This document shows positions 1 to 6,845 of a stretch of 16,953 bases of DNA, in pieces. The notes below the pieces were generated by a model, which was given only the letters and a program-made list of their open reading frames with translations, ran no database searches and was not told the origin of the DNA. This DNA comes from Betaproteobacteria bacterium (GTDB taxonomy: Bacteria; Pseudomonadota; Gammaproteobacteria; Burkholderiales; SG8-39). Position numbers and translations under genes: made by a program. Position 1 is the first letter of the stretch, and each line of letters opens with the position of its first letter. Location: NCBI GenBank assembly GCA_011391295.1, contig JAABQT010000010.1, forward strand, positions 1-16,953, in the 5' to 3' direction.

Positions 1-413
1 TGCGCGATTTCGAGAAGCTGGCCCAGCACTTCTTCATCTGCGCGCCCAGCGCCGCCCAGCACGCGGCGCTGGCGGCGTTCGCGCCGGAGACGCTCAGCGT
101 GCTCGAGGAGCGGCGCCGCGAGTTCGAGCGGCGGCGCGATTTCCTGGTGCCGGCGCTGGAGCGCGCCGGGCTCGCCGTGCCCGCGCGGCCCTCGGGCGCG
201 TTCTATGTCTACGCCGATTGCGCCAGATTCGGGTTGGATGCGACCGATTTCGCCCTGGCCCTGCTGGAGGAGTCCGGGGTGGCGGCGACCCCGGGACTGG
301 ACTTCGGCTCCAACTGCACGCTGCGCAGCCTGCGCTTTGCCTATACGCGCAGTCGCGCCGACCTCGAGGAGGCGGCAGCGAGCATCGCGCGTTTCTGCGC
401 CGAGCGCCGCTAG
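1..413 (+). CDS. PLP-dependent aminotransferase, C-terminal part (5' truncated)
   Basis: The reading frame is open from base 3 to the TAG at 411-413, so the window holds the last ~136 residues and the start lies upstream. Visible sequence fits the small domain of class I/II (fold type I) aspartate-aminotransferase-like enzymes: an early FICAPSAAQHAAL segment, then ERRDFL-type helices, PSGAFYVYAD, a PGLDFG turn and LRFAYTRS, whose arginine is the usual binder of the substrate alpha-carboxylate. The PLP lysine would be upstream of the window. Family membership is clear. Substrate (aspartate, alanine or another amino acid) cannot be decided from this fragment. It converges on the next gene, and the two stop codons share the palindrome CTAG. 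Confidence 0.87.
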   Translation, partial: RDFEKLAQHFFICAPSAAQHAALAAFAPETLSVLEERRREFERRRDFLVPALERAGLAVPARPSGAFYVYADCARFGLDATDFALALLEESGVAATPGLDFGSNCTLRSLRFAYTRSRADLEEAAASIARFCAERR

Positions 414-835
414 GTGGTGGAGGAAGCGCCAGGCACCAGCTGGCAGCCAGCGACTTTCCAGGCGCCGGCAACGAGCCGCATGGTGTAGAGCGCCACCCAG
501 ACGCGGCCGGCGCGATCGCTCATCTGCACCGGGAAGATCACCGTCCCGTCCTCGACCACGGGACGCAGGAACGCGCGCGACGCCGGTCGGTACACGACCG
601 CGTACTGTTCGCGCACCATGCGCACGAACGTGGCGGCGGTGCCAAAACGCTCCTGGATTCCCGGCGAGGCCAGGGAAAACGCCTGCTGCTCGTCGCCGCT
701 TGCGAACGCTTCGAGCTGGGCATCGATCACGCGCTGCATCGCGCCGACCTCGTCGCGCGCCAGGCCTTGCGCCGCCACGCCAAAAGCGAGCACGAGCAAG
801 GCAGCCCCCAACAGGAGCTGCAACTGCCGGAGCAT
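410..835 (-). CDS. DUF4864 family exported protein
   Basis: A 141-residue protein when started at the ATG at 835. That start gives a clean signal peptide (MLRQLQLLLGAALLVLAFG, cut near VAAQG). A GTG at 874 in the same frame would add 13 residues with no signal-peptide logic. Neither start has a strong Shine-Dalgarno. The mature part resembles DUF4864: I-DAQLEAFASGDEQQAFSLASP, then F-RMVREQYAVVYRP, and a final GAWKVAGCQLVPG. That is a small NTF2-like alpha+beta fold of unknown function, presumably periplasmic. It lies downstream of the lytic transglycosylase on the same strand (51 bp gap) and may be co-transcribed with it. Its TAG stop overlaps the TAG of the convergent aminotransferase gene. 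Confidence 0.75.
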   Translation of the reverse strand: MLRQLQLLLGAALLVLAFGVAAQGLARDEVGAMQRVIDAQLEAFASGDEQQAFSLASPGIQERFGTAATFVRMVREQYAVVYRPASRAFLRPVVEDGTVIFPVQMSDRAGRVWVALYTMRLVAGAWKVAGCQLVPGASSTT

Positions 836-886
836 GGGATGCGGGCTCAATCGGGCCTCCGCGTGGAAGCCCACTGTATCAGGCTC

Positions 887-1573
887 TCAGGCCTGGCGGA
901 GCACCCGCGCGACGAACTGTTTCAGGCGCGCCTTTTCCGCCAGTACCTTGCCCGCGTACAGGGCGGTCGGCTCGTCCATGGCGCCGCCATACATCTGCAG
1001 CGCGGTCTCGGTCTCGGCAAACCGGCGCATGTACTCGCGCAGGATCTGCGCCCCGACCTGGATGTTGACCTCGGGGTCGAGCAGCGCGTACTCGCCGCCG
1101 TGCTCCAGCAGCTTGTCCTGGTGGTACTTGGGGATGATCTGCATCAGCCCCTTGGCGCCCATCGAACTTTCCGCCACCGGGTTGTAGCGCGATTCGATCG
1201 CCATCACCGCGAGGATCAGCAGCGGGTCGACGGCAAATTCGCGGCCCGCACGATACGCCGTGGACACAAAGGCCGTGCTTGCTGCCTCGGCCACCCGGTA
1301 GCGCCGGGCGATGAACTCGGCGACGGCGCGCTGTTCGCGCTGCTGCCCTGGCTCTCCGGCCATTGCCAGGGTCGGCCCGGCACTCGACACCGGTCCAGTG
1401 GTTGACACCGGTCCGGGGACGAGGTCCTCGACCTGCCCTGCGGCGGCTACATGCTTCATCAGCGCCGCCCGCGGTTGTGGCAACGCCACCGTCAGCACCG
1501 CGGCAAAGCCCACCAAGGCCAAGGTGCCGCGCGCGACGGAAAACAACTGGCCAAGATTCTCGAGTGCATGCAT
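887..1573 (-). CDS. Lytic transglycosylase (SLT domain, family 1)
   Basis: A 228-residue protein from the ATG at 1573. An in-frame ATG at 1678 also exists, but it coincides with the predicted -10/+1 region and would add a poor 35-residue arm. The 1573 start is preceded by a GTGGGGGTGGA stretch. Order: hydrophobic N-terminal segment (about residues 9-30, signal peptide or anchor), a Pro/Gly/Ser linker with an in-frame TGPVS repeat (11-bp repeat GACACCGGTCC at 1386-1396 and 1404-1414), then the goose-lysozyme-like SLT domain. Glu127 in AVMAIESRYNP is the expected catalytic acid and is followed by the family motif MGAKGLMQIIP. It should cleave the MurNAc-GlcNAc bond with formation of 1,6-anhydroMurNAc in the periplasm. 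Which Slt/Mlt subclass it belongs to is not decided. Confidence 0.87.
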   Translation of the reverse strand: MHALENLGQLFSVARGTLALVGFAAVLTVALPQPRAALMKHVAAAGQVEDLVPGPVSTTGPVSSAGPTLAMAGEPGQQREQRAVAEFIARRYRVAEAASTAFVSTAYRAGREFAVDPLLILAVMAIESRYNPVAESSMGAKGLMQIIPKYHQDKLLEHGGEYALLDPEVNIQVGAQILREYMRRFAETETALQMYGGAMDEPTALYAGKVLAEKARLKQFVARVLRQA

Positions 1574-1676
1574 CGTCCACCCCCACGTTCTGGGCACCGC
1601 CCGCCGCCCGCCAGCCCGGCCTGACCTTTGCCGCCGGCCAAGCGGAAAGCGTTCATACTGCGGTGCAACATTATTC

Positions 1677-1706
1677 ATGGTAGCTAAAATAACCTAATGT
1701 TGTCAA
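1677..1706 (-). promoter_or_regulatory. Sigma70-like promoter for the lytic transglycosylase gene
   Basis: On the minus strand a perfect -35 TTGACA (1706-1701) is followed after 18 bases by TACCAT (1682-1677, 4 of 6 to TATAAT) in a locally AT-rich stretch. The predicted start of transcription near 1670 is just downstream of the upstream ATG at 1678, which supports translation from the ATG at 1573. Confidence 0.5.
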
Positions 1707-1732
1707 TGCCTTCTGACATTTCGTGAACTACG

Positions 1733-1926
1733 GCTATTGCAGCGCACCAAGTCCGGACTGCCACTGATGAACCAGTTTTGTCGCCAGTTCCTTGGCCCGG
1801 TAGAATGCGGGCTCGACGCCGATCCTGGCCCCTTGGGGACCTTGATCTAAAGGAAGCGCGCGGACCGACCTCAGCCTTTGAGTGATGCCCCAACGACGGA
1901 GGCGGTCCGCAGAGCTTCGAGGGCCT
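1733..1926. other. Intergenic stretch with a bulged hairpin; no convincing gene
   Basis: Between the lytic transglycosylase promoter and the histone-like gene there is no gene I can support. The stretch is structured: GCGGACCG (1860-1867) pairs with CGGTCCGC (1903-1910), and CCTC (1869-1872) with GAGG (1899-1902). That makes a 12-bp stem with one bulged A and a 26-base loop. Upstream of it, CCCC-TT-GGGG flanked by GATC sites (1821-1846) could form a second small stem. A minus-strand frame (1734-1952) is open and its last ~30 codons read like protein (GVEPAFYRAKELATKLVHQW), but it has no ribosome binding site and no family I know. A small RNA, a leader or a gene remnant are all possible. Confidence 0.3.
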
Positions 1927-1950
1927 GGCGGGGGGCTTTCGCCCCCCGCC
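1927..1950 (-). terminator. GC-rich hairpin downstream of the histone-like gene
   Basis: Perfect 10-bp inverted repeat GGCGGGGGGC / GCCCCCCGCC with a four-base loop (GAAA when read on the minus strand), 22 bases beyond the stop of the lysine-rich gene. There is no T-run after it on either strand, so it is a terminator-like or 3'-end-protecting hairpin rather than a textbook intrinsic terminator. Confidence 0.5.
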
Positions 1951-1971
1951 ATATTCCCGATCAGCGCCCGG

Positions 1972-2256
1972 TTACGGCCGGGAGCCGGTTGGAAACGGCC
2001 AAGCGGCCGCCGGATTCAGCGCGGTTCTCGCGCTTGCAGTCGCGGCGGGCGATGACGGTACTGCTGAAGCCGTCATCGTCATTCCCGCAGAGCCGGCCTT
2101 AGGTTTAACGGGCTTCGCCTTTTTTTTCTTGGCGGATTTTTTCTTCCTGCCCGCTGCCTTCTTCTTGGAAGACTTCTTAGCTACTTTCTTCTTCTTGGAT
2201 GATTTCTTCTTCTTCTTCTTTTTCTTGCCGCCTTTTTTCGCTTTTTTCTTAGCCAT
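1972..2256 (-). CDS. Lysine-rich histone H1-like nucleoid protein
   Basis: A 94-residue protein with an excellent ribosome binding site (AAGGAG, six bases before the ATG at 2256). Of the first 53 residues 32 are lysine, in runs of two to eight separated by A, G, S and V. This matches the low-complexity, very basic C-terminal-H1-like proteins common in betaproteobacteria (BpH1/AlgP-like), which bind DNA non-specifically and are thought to compact the nucleoid. The last 40 residues are different: no lysine, Ala/Ser/Thr-rich, ending LNPAAAWPFPTGSRP with aromatics and prolines. The lysine codons make the 5' part AT-rich against a GC-rich background, a composition effect and not evidence of transfer. 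An A8 tract in codons 44-46 could cause slippage (separate entry). It stands alone between terminator-like hairpins. Promoter not recognised. Confidence 0.8.
   Translation of the reverse strand: MAKKKAKKGGKKKKKKKKSSKKKKVAKKSSKKKAAGRKKKSAKKKKAKPVKPKAGSAGMTMTASAVPSSPAATASARTALNPAAAWPFPTGSRP
2119..2125 (-). other. A AAA AAG slippery heptamer in an A8 tract, in frame
   Basis: Codons 44-46 of the histone-like gene read AAA AAA AAG, so the heptamer A-AAA-AAG is in the frame needed for tandem -1 slippage, as in E. coli dnaX. It is part of an eight-A run on the coding strand (2127-2120). After a -1 shift the frame reads Gly-Glu-Ala-Arg and stops at TAA (2107-2105). That gives a ~50-residue product with the lysine region but without the C-terminal tail. 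A perfect 8-bp inverted repeat, GATGACGG/CCGTCATC, lies downstream at 2051-2077, about 41 bases past the heptamer. That is farther than the usual stimulatory stem. Slippage is an inference only. Confidence 0.35.
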
Positions 2257-2319
2257 GACTAACTCCTTACAGGTAGTTGAACAAAAGAAGTCCGGCCATC
2301 TCTGACCGAACTATTCAAC

Positions 2320-2347
2320 CGCGCCCGGGAATCACTTCCCGGACGCG
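2320..2347 (-). terminator. Probable terminator of the nrdA-nrdB-DUF2442 operon
   Basis: CGCGCCCGGGAA (2320-2331) and TTCCCGGACGCG (2336-2347) form an 11-of-12 bp stem with a four-base loop, 24 bases after the DUF2442 stop. The minus-strand sequence after it is only mildly T-rich (GGTTGAATAGTT), so termination may be partial and the histone-like gene could receive read-through. Confidence 0.55.
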
Positions 2348-2371
2348 GACTGAATTCTTCGCAACAGCCCA

Positions 2372-2620
2372 TCAGCGGGCGCCCCGCGCCGCCAGATCCT
2401 GGTACAGGATGTCCGGGTCGAGCCGGATGCCCCCCTCCCAGGTGACGGTCGCAGTCTCCGGATCGACGCTCACCTTCTCGAACTCGCGCACGTCGCGCCA
2501 AAGCTTGAACGCCCCGATTTCGAGCAAGTTGCCAAGGAACACGCTGCCCTCCAGCCCGTCGTCGAACCTCAACCACAGCTTGTAGTCTTCTTCCACCTTG
2601 CATGCGGTCACTCGGTGCAT
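2372..2620 (-). CDS. DUF2442 domain protein
   Basis: An 82-residue protein. The start at 2620 has a purine-rich GAGGGGAG a few bases upstream, and that site overlaps the nrdB stop region. Sequence pattern fits DUF2442: MHRVTACKVEEDYKLWLRF, a DDGLEGSVFLGNLL segment, LWRDVREFEKVSVDPETATV and a WEGGIRLDPDILYQDL end. The fold is small and beta-rich with no known activity; some members sit beside DUF4160 proteins in toxin-antitoxin-like pairs. No such partner is here. It begins 10 bases after nrdB and is followed by a terminator, so it is the third gene of the nrd operon. A role in ribonucleotide reduction is suggested only by position. Confidence 0.83.
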   Translation of the reverse strand: MHRVTACKVEEDYKLWLRFDDGLEGSVFLGNLLEIGAFKLWRDVREFEKVSVDPETATVTWEGGIRLDPDILYQDLAARGAR

Positions 2621-2630
2621 GATGCTCCCC

Positions 2631-3770
2631 TCAATCCCAGTTCAGTGCGCCGCCGGTCTGGTACTCGATGACCCGCGTTTCGAAGAAATTGCGCTCCTTC
2701 TTCAGGTCGATCATCTCGCTCATCCAGGGGAAGGGATTGCTCGCTCCCGGGTACAGCGTGTCCAGGCCGATCTGCTGGCAGCGGCGGTTGGCGATAAAGC
2801 GCAGGTACTCCTTGAACATGGGGGCGTTGAGCCCCAGCACGCCGCGCGGCATGGTGTCTTCGGCGTAGCGGTATTCAAGGTCGACGGCGCGGCGGAACAG
2901 ATCGTGCAGCTCTTCGCGGAACCGCGGCGTCCACAGGTGGGGGTTCTCCAGCTTGATCTGGTTGACGAGGTCGATGCCGAAATTGCAATGCATGGACTCG
3001 TCGCGCAGGATGTACATGTACTGCTCGGCGGAGCCGGTCATCTTGTTCTGACGGCCAAGGGACAGGATCTGCACGAAGCCGACGTAGAAGAACAGGCCCT
3101 CCATCAGACAGGAGAACACGATCAGACTCCTGAGCAGCGCCTGGTCGCTCTCCGGCGTCCCGGTCCTGAACCCCGGGTCAGTGAGCGTGTCGATGAACGG
3201 TATCAGGAACTCGTCCTTGTCGCGGATCGAGGTAATCTCGTTGTAGGCGTTGAACACTTCGCCCTCGTCGAGGTCCAGGCTCTCGACGATGTACTGGTAG
3301 GCGTGCGTATGGATCGCCTCCTCGAACGCCTGGCGCAGCAGGTACTGGCGGCATTCGGGCGCCGTGATATGACGGTAGGTGCCGAGGACGATGTTGTTGG
3401 CCGCCAGCGAGTCTGCGGTGACGAAGAACCCCAGATTGCGCGTCACCACGCGCCGCTCGTCGGCGGTGAGACCGTTCGGGTCCTTCCACAGCGCGATGTC
3501 GCGGCTCATGTTGATTTCCTGCGGCATCCAGTGGTTGGCGCAGGCCGACAGGTACTTGTCCCAGGCCCACTTGTACTTGAACGGCACCAACTGATTGACG
3601 TCGGCCCTGGAATTGATGATGCGCTTGTCGTCCACCGTGATGCGGCGGAAGGCGTTGCCCGCGGCGAAGCGCTCCTGCGTGGGTCCGGCGGCGGGCACGA
3701 AGGCACTCTGGGGCTTCAGCGCCAGGCCGGCGATGCCGTTCATCTTGCCCTCATCCTCGAAGCTGAGCAT
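2631..3770 (-). CDS. nrdB: Class Ia ribonucleotide reductase, beta subunit
   Basis: 379 residues, close to the E. coli NrdB length of 376. The start ATG (3770-3768) shares one base with the nrdA stop TAA (TAATG), so translation is probably coupled; the open frame continues upstream only as a shadow of nrdA. All diiron ligands can be placed: Asp120 ([11 protein letters not shown]), Glu151 and His154 ([12 protein letters not shown]), Glu224 (LMEGLFFYV), Glu258 and His261 (RDESMH). The radical tyrosine is Tyr158, seven residues after Glu151 as in E. coli, so this is a tyrosyl-radical enzyme and not the Phe-type Chlamydia form. It generates the radical passed to NrdA for reduction of ribonucleoside diphosphates. 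Cytoplasmic alpha2beta2 partner of the adjacent NrdA. Confidence 0.96.
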   Translation of the reverse strand: MLSFEDEGKMNGIAGLALKPQSAFVPAAGPTQERFAAGNAFRRITVDDKRIINSRADVNQLVPFKYKWAWDKYLSACANHWMPQEINMSRDIALWKDPNGLTADERRVVTRNLGFFVTADSLAANNIVLGTYRHITAPECRQYLLRQAFEEAIHTHAYQYIVESLDLDEGEVFNAYNEITSIRDKDEFLIPFIDTLTDPGFRTGTPESDQALLRSLIVFSCLMEGLFFYVGFVQILSLGRQNKMTGSAEQYMYILRDESMHCNFGIDLVNQIKLENPHLWTPRFREELHDLFRRAVDLEYRYAEDTMPRGVLGLNAPMFKEYLRFIANRRCQQIGLDTLYPGASNPFPWMSEMIDLKKERNFFETRVIEYQTGGALNWD

Positions 3771-6625
3771 TACTGGCAGGCCTCGCAATCGGGATTGTCG
3801 ACGGCGCAGAACGCTGCTTCGTCCGCGCCCGCCGCCTGCGCCATGCCGCCGTGCGAAGACACTGCGTTCAGCTGCCCCGCCTTGGAGGTGGACTTCTCGG
3901 CGTGCGTGGCACCCAGCGAGCGCAGGTAGTAGGTGGTTTTCAGGCCGCGGATCCAGGCCAGCTTGTAGGTTTCGTCGAGCTTCTTGCCGGAAGCCCCCGC
4001 CATGTAGATGTTGAGCGACTGCGACTGGTCGATCCACTTCTGGCGGCGCGCGCCGGCTTCCACCAGCCACCTCGGCTCGACCTCGAACGCCGTGGCGTAG
4101 AGCCGGCGCAGTTCGGCGGGCGCGCGATCGACGCGCGCCAGATTGCCGTCGAAGTACTTGAGGTCCGCGATCATCACCTCGTCCCACAGGCCCGCCTGTT
4201 TCAGGTCGGACACCAGATACTCGTTGGTGACGGTGAATTCGCCCGACAGATTCGATTTCACGTACAGGTTCTGGTAGGTCGGCTCGATCGAGGCCGACAC
4301 GCCGACGATATTGGCGATGGTCGCCGTGGGCGCGATGGCGACGCAATTCGAGTTACGCATGCCGTGCTGGCGGATACGCGCGCGCAGCGGCTCCCAGTCG
4401 AGGCTCGAGGAGCGATCCACCTCGACGTAGCCGCCACGCTCCGCGGCCAGCAGGTCGAGCGAATCCTGCGGCAGCACGCCGCGGTCCCAAAGCGAGCCCT
4501 GGAACGTCGAATAGCGCCCGCGCTCCTCGGCCAGTTCGGTCGAGGCCCAATAGGCGCTGTAGGCCACCATCTCCATCGAGCGATCCGCGAACTGCACGGC
4601 GTCGGCCGAGGCATAGGGAACGCGCAGCAGGTGCAGACAATCCTGGAAGCCCATGATCCCCAGGCCCACCGGGCGATGGCGCAGGTTCGAATTGCGCGCC
4701 TTGTCCACCGCGTAGTAGTTGATGTCGATCACGTTGTCGAGCATGCGCATTGCCGTGCGCACCGTGCGCTTGATTCTTTCGAAATCGAGCCCGTCGGCGC
4801 CCATGTGCGCGACCAGGTTCACCGAGCCGAGGTTGCACACGGCGATCTCGTCGGCCGAGGTGTTCAGGGTGATCTCGGTGCACAGATTCGAGCTGTGCAC
4901 CACCCCGACGTGCTCCTGCGGGCTGCGCAGGTTGCAGGGATCCTTGAACGTGATCCAGGGATGCCCGGTCTCGAACAACATGGACAGCATCTTGCGCCAC
5001 AGCTGCAGCGCGGGAATCTTCTTGTGCAACTGCAGTTCGCCGCGCGCCGCCTTGTCCTCGTAGCGCAGGTAGGACTCCTCGAAGGCCTTGCCGGTACGAT
5101 CGTGCAGCTCCGGCGCATCCGAGGGGCTGAACAGCGTCCAGTCCGCGCCCTGCATCACCCGCTTCATGAACAGGTCGGGGATCCAGTTCGCGGTGTTCAT
5201 GTCGTGCGTGCGGCGCCGGTCGTCGCCGGTGTTCTTGCGCAGTTCGAGGAACTCCTCGATGTCCAGGTGCCAGGTCTCGAGATAGGAGCACACCGCCCCC
5301 TTCCTCTTGCCGCCCTGATTCACCGCCACCGCCGTGTCGTTAACCACCTTGAGGAACGGCACCACGCCCTGTGATTTTCCGTTGGTGCCCTTGATGTGCG
5401 AGCCCAGGGCGCGCACCGGGGTCCAGTCGTTGCCCAGGCCGCCGGCATACTTGGCGAGCAGCGCGTTTTCCTTGATGGCGTCATAGATGCCGGTCAGGTC
5501 ATCGGCCACCGTCGTCAGGTAGCACGACGAGAGCTGCGAGCGCTGCGTGCCGGAATTGAACAGCGTCGGTGTCGAGCTCATGAAGTCGAAGGTCGACAGC
5601 ACGTCGTAGAACTCGATGGCGCGCGCCTCGCGGTCTTTCTCGTTCAGCGCCAGGCCCATCGCCACGCGCATGAAGAACACCTGCGGCAGCTCGATCCTGC
5701 GGCCGCGCACGTGCAGGAAGTAGCGGTCGTACAGGGTCTGCAGGCCGAGGTAGCCGAACTTGAGGTCGCGTTCTGCCTTGAGCGCGTGGCCGATGCGCGG
5801 CAGGTCGAACTTGGCCAGTTCCGGGTCCAGGAGTTCGGCCTCGATGCCGCGCCGGATGAACTCGGGGAAGTACGCGGCGTAGCGCGTGCCCATCGCCGCC
5901 TGGCTGGCTTCCTCGCCCAGCACTTCCAGCCGGATCGTGTTCAACAGCAGGCGCGCCGTCACGTAGCTGTAGGCCGGGTCCTTTTCGATCAGCGCGCGTG
6001 CCGCGAGGATCGCGGACTTGCGCACCTCCTCCATCGGCACCCCGTCGTACAGGTCGCGCAACGTCGCTTCCAGGATCGACGCCGAGCCGACCGCGCCGGG
6101 CAGCCCTTCGCAGGCCGAATCCAGGAGGTGCCGCAGGGCGCCCAGATCCAGCGGCCTGCGCGATCCGTTCTCCACCACGTGCAGCACGACGTCCGACGAC
6201 TGGCGGTCGCGCGCCGCCTTCTCCAGGGCGCGCGCCCTGGCGCGCTCCTCGCGGTACAGCACGTAGGCGCGGGCGACATCGTGCTCGCCCGAGCGCATGA
6301 GGGCAAGCTCCACCTGGTCCTGGATGTCCTCGATATGGAAGGTGCCGCCCTGCGGCTGCCGGCGCTGCAGGGCGCCCACCACTTGCCCGGTGAGCTGCGC
6401 CACGAGTTCGCGGATGCGTGCCGAGGCCGCGCCCTGGCTGCCGTTCACCGCCAGGTAGGCCTTGGTCATGGCGACTGAAATCTTGGCCGGCTCGAAGCCC
6501 ACCACGGCGCCGTTGCGGCGGATGATCTTGCAGTCCGGATACGCCGATCGCAACGCGGCACTGGAGTCGGCAACGCTGTCGCCCATCACGGGGTTCGTTG
6601 CTGCATTCTCCTGCGCGATCTGCAT
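3770..6625 (-). CDS. nrdA: Class Ia ribonucleotide reductase, alpha subunit with two ATP-cones
   Basis: 951 residues, about 190 longer than E. coli NrdA (761). The extra length is N-terminal: a full ATP-cone at about 32-122 ([17 protein letters not shown]...), then a second, degenerate cone-like domain at about 146-215 ([15 protein letters not shown]...[10 protein letters not shown]). This is the layout known from Pseudomonas aeruginosa NrdA, where the first cone is the functional dATP/ATP overall-activity site. Catalytic residues are present: Cys368 (SSCYLTT) and Cys597 (AVCNLGS) as the redox pair, and Asn580, Cys582, Glu584 in SNLCTEI for thiyl chemistry. Tyr899-Tyr900 (KTTYYLR) serve radical transfer, and a C-terminal Cys947-x-x-Cys950 serves re-reduction by thioredoxin or glutaredoxin. 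The start at 6625 has GGGGAG upstream. First gene of the nrd operon, behind paired NrdR boxes. Confidence 0.96.
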   Translation of the reverse strand: MQIAQENAATNPVMGDSVADSSAALRSAYPDCKIIRRNGAVVGFEPAKISVAMTKAYLAVNGSQGAASARIRELVAQLTGQVVGALQRRQPQGGTFHIEDIQDQVELALMRSGEHDVARAYVLYREERARARALEKAARDRQSSDVVLHVVENGSRRPLDLGALRHLLDSACEGLPGAVGSASILEATLRDLYDGVPMEEVRKSAILAARALIEKDPAYSYVTARLLLNTIRLEVLGEEASQAAMGTRYAAYFPEFIRRGIEAELLDPELAKFDLPRIGHALKAERDLKFGYLGLQTLYDRYFLHVRGRRIELPQVFFMRVAMGLALNEKDREARAIEFYDVLSTFDFMSSTPTLFNSGTQRSQLSSCYLTTVADDLTGIYDAIKENALLAKYAGGLGNDWTPVRALGSHIKGTNGKSQGVVPFLKVVNDTAVAVNQGGKRKGAVCSYLETWHLDIEEFLELRKNTGDDRRRTHDMNTANWIPDLFMKRVMQGADWTLFSPSDAPELHDRTGKAFEESYLRYEDKAARGELQLHKKIPALQLWRKMLSMLFETGHPWITFKDPCNLRSPQEHVGVVHSSNLCTEITLNTSADEIAVCNLGSVNLVAHMGADGLDFERIKRTVRTAMRMLDNVIDINYYAVDKARNSNLRHRPVGLGIMGFQDCLHLLRVPYASADAVQFADRSMEMVAYSAYWASTELAEERGRYSTFQGSLWDRGVLPQDSLDLLAAERGGYVEVDRSSSLDWEPLRARIRQHGMRNSNCVAIAPTATIANIVGVSASIEPTYQNLYVKSNLSGEFTVTNEYLVSDLKQAGLWDEVMIADLKYFDGNLARVDRAPAELRRLYATAFEVEPRWLVEAGARRQKWIDQSQSLNIYMAGASGKKLDETYKLAWIRGLKTTYYLRSLGATHAEKSTSKAGQLNAVSSHGGMAQAAGADEAAFCAVDNPDCEACQ

Positions 6626-6674
6626 GACCCTGTCTCCCCTGCCCCTGCGCTGACCGGACCCACTCTAGACAAAA

Positions 6675-6690
6675 CCACAATACCTAGTGC
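6675..6690 (-). promoter_or_regulatory. NrdR box 1 (promoter-distal)
   Basis: CCACAATACCTAGTGC matches about 12 of 16 positions of the NrdR consensus acaCwAtATaTwGtgt, with the conserved CAC-WA and TWGTG half-sites intact. It lies 49 bases before the nrdA start codon, just downstream of the predicted transcription start. NrdR is the ATP-cone repressor that senses ATP/dATP and controls nrd genes. Confidence 0.75.
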
Positions 6691-6705
6691 TGAGCTACTG
6701 ATTGC

Positions 6706-6721
6706 TCACTACTTCTAGTGG
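6706..6721 (-). promoter_or_regulatory. NrdR box 2 (promoter-proximal)
   Basis: TCACTACTTCTAGTGG matches about 11 of 16 NrdR consensus positions. It is centred 31 bp from box 1. Pairs of boxes three helical turns apart are the known signature of NrdR-regulated promoters, which raises confidence in both. It covers the predicted -10 element of nrdA, as expected for repression. Confidence 0.72.
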
Positions 6722-6740
6722 GCGAAATGTAACACGGCAA
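6712..6740 (-). promoter_or_regulatory. Candidate sigma70 promoter of nrdA
   Basis: Minus strand: TTGCCG (6740-6735, 4 of 6) then 17 bases, then TAGAAG (6717-6712, 4 of 6). Transcription would start near 6705, leaving an ~80-base leader before nrdA. The elements are only moderate, but their overlap with NrdR box 2 makes biological sense. An alternative pair slightly upstream (TTGCAA, 16-base spacer, TACATT) cannot be excluded. Confidence 0.4.
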
Positions 6741-6816
6741 TGATTATTTGCAAGCGTCGTGGCGCGGGCGGCGCGAGCCGGTGTAGATTGCGCGGTGCAG
6801 CGAACCTACTAGGGAT

Positions 6817-6832
6817 GGGGCGCCAACGCCCC
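6817..6832 (-). terminator. Weak hairpin after ampD
   Basis: GGGGCG-CCAA-CGCCCC, a 6-bp perfect stem with a four-base loop, 13 bases beyond the ampD stop and before the nrdA promoter region. No T-run follows on the minus strand. It may end the ispB-ampD transcript, but the support is structural only. Confidence 0.35.
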
Positions 6833-6845
6833 GGAACCACAAAAT

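Noticed and set aside
1734..1952. Minus-strand 72-codon frame with a protein-like end
   Set aside because: Its ATG sits in the terminator-like hairpin, there is no Shine-Dalgarno, and I recognise no family; kept only as a possibility in the intergenic entry.
2077..2088. CGTCATTCCCGC, resembling half of a common dispersed proteobacterial repeat
   Set aside because: Only one arm is present and it is inside a coding frame; no second copy was seen in the window.
2160..2225. TTC/GAA-rich tandem-repeat-like tract
   Set aside because: It is the lysine-codon stretch of the histone-like gene, with a proper start and ribosome site, and not an independent microsatellite or repeat element.
3770..4346. 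N-terminal extension of nrdB to 571 residues
   Set aside because: The extra residues are a shadow of nrdA; the real start at 3770 matches family length and overlaps the nrdA stop.
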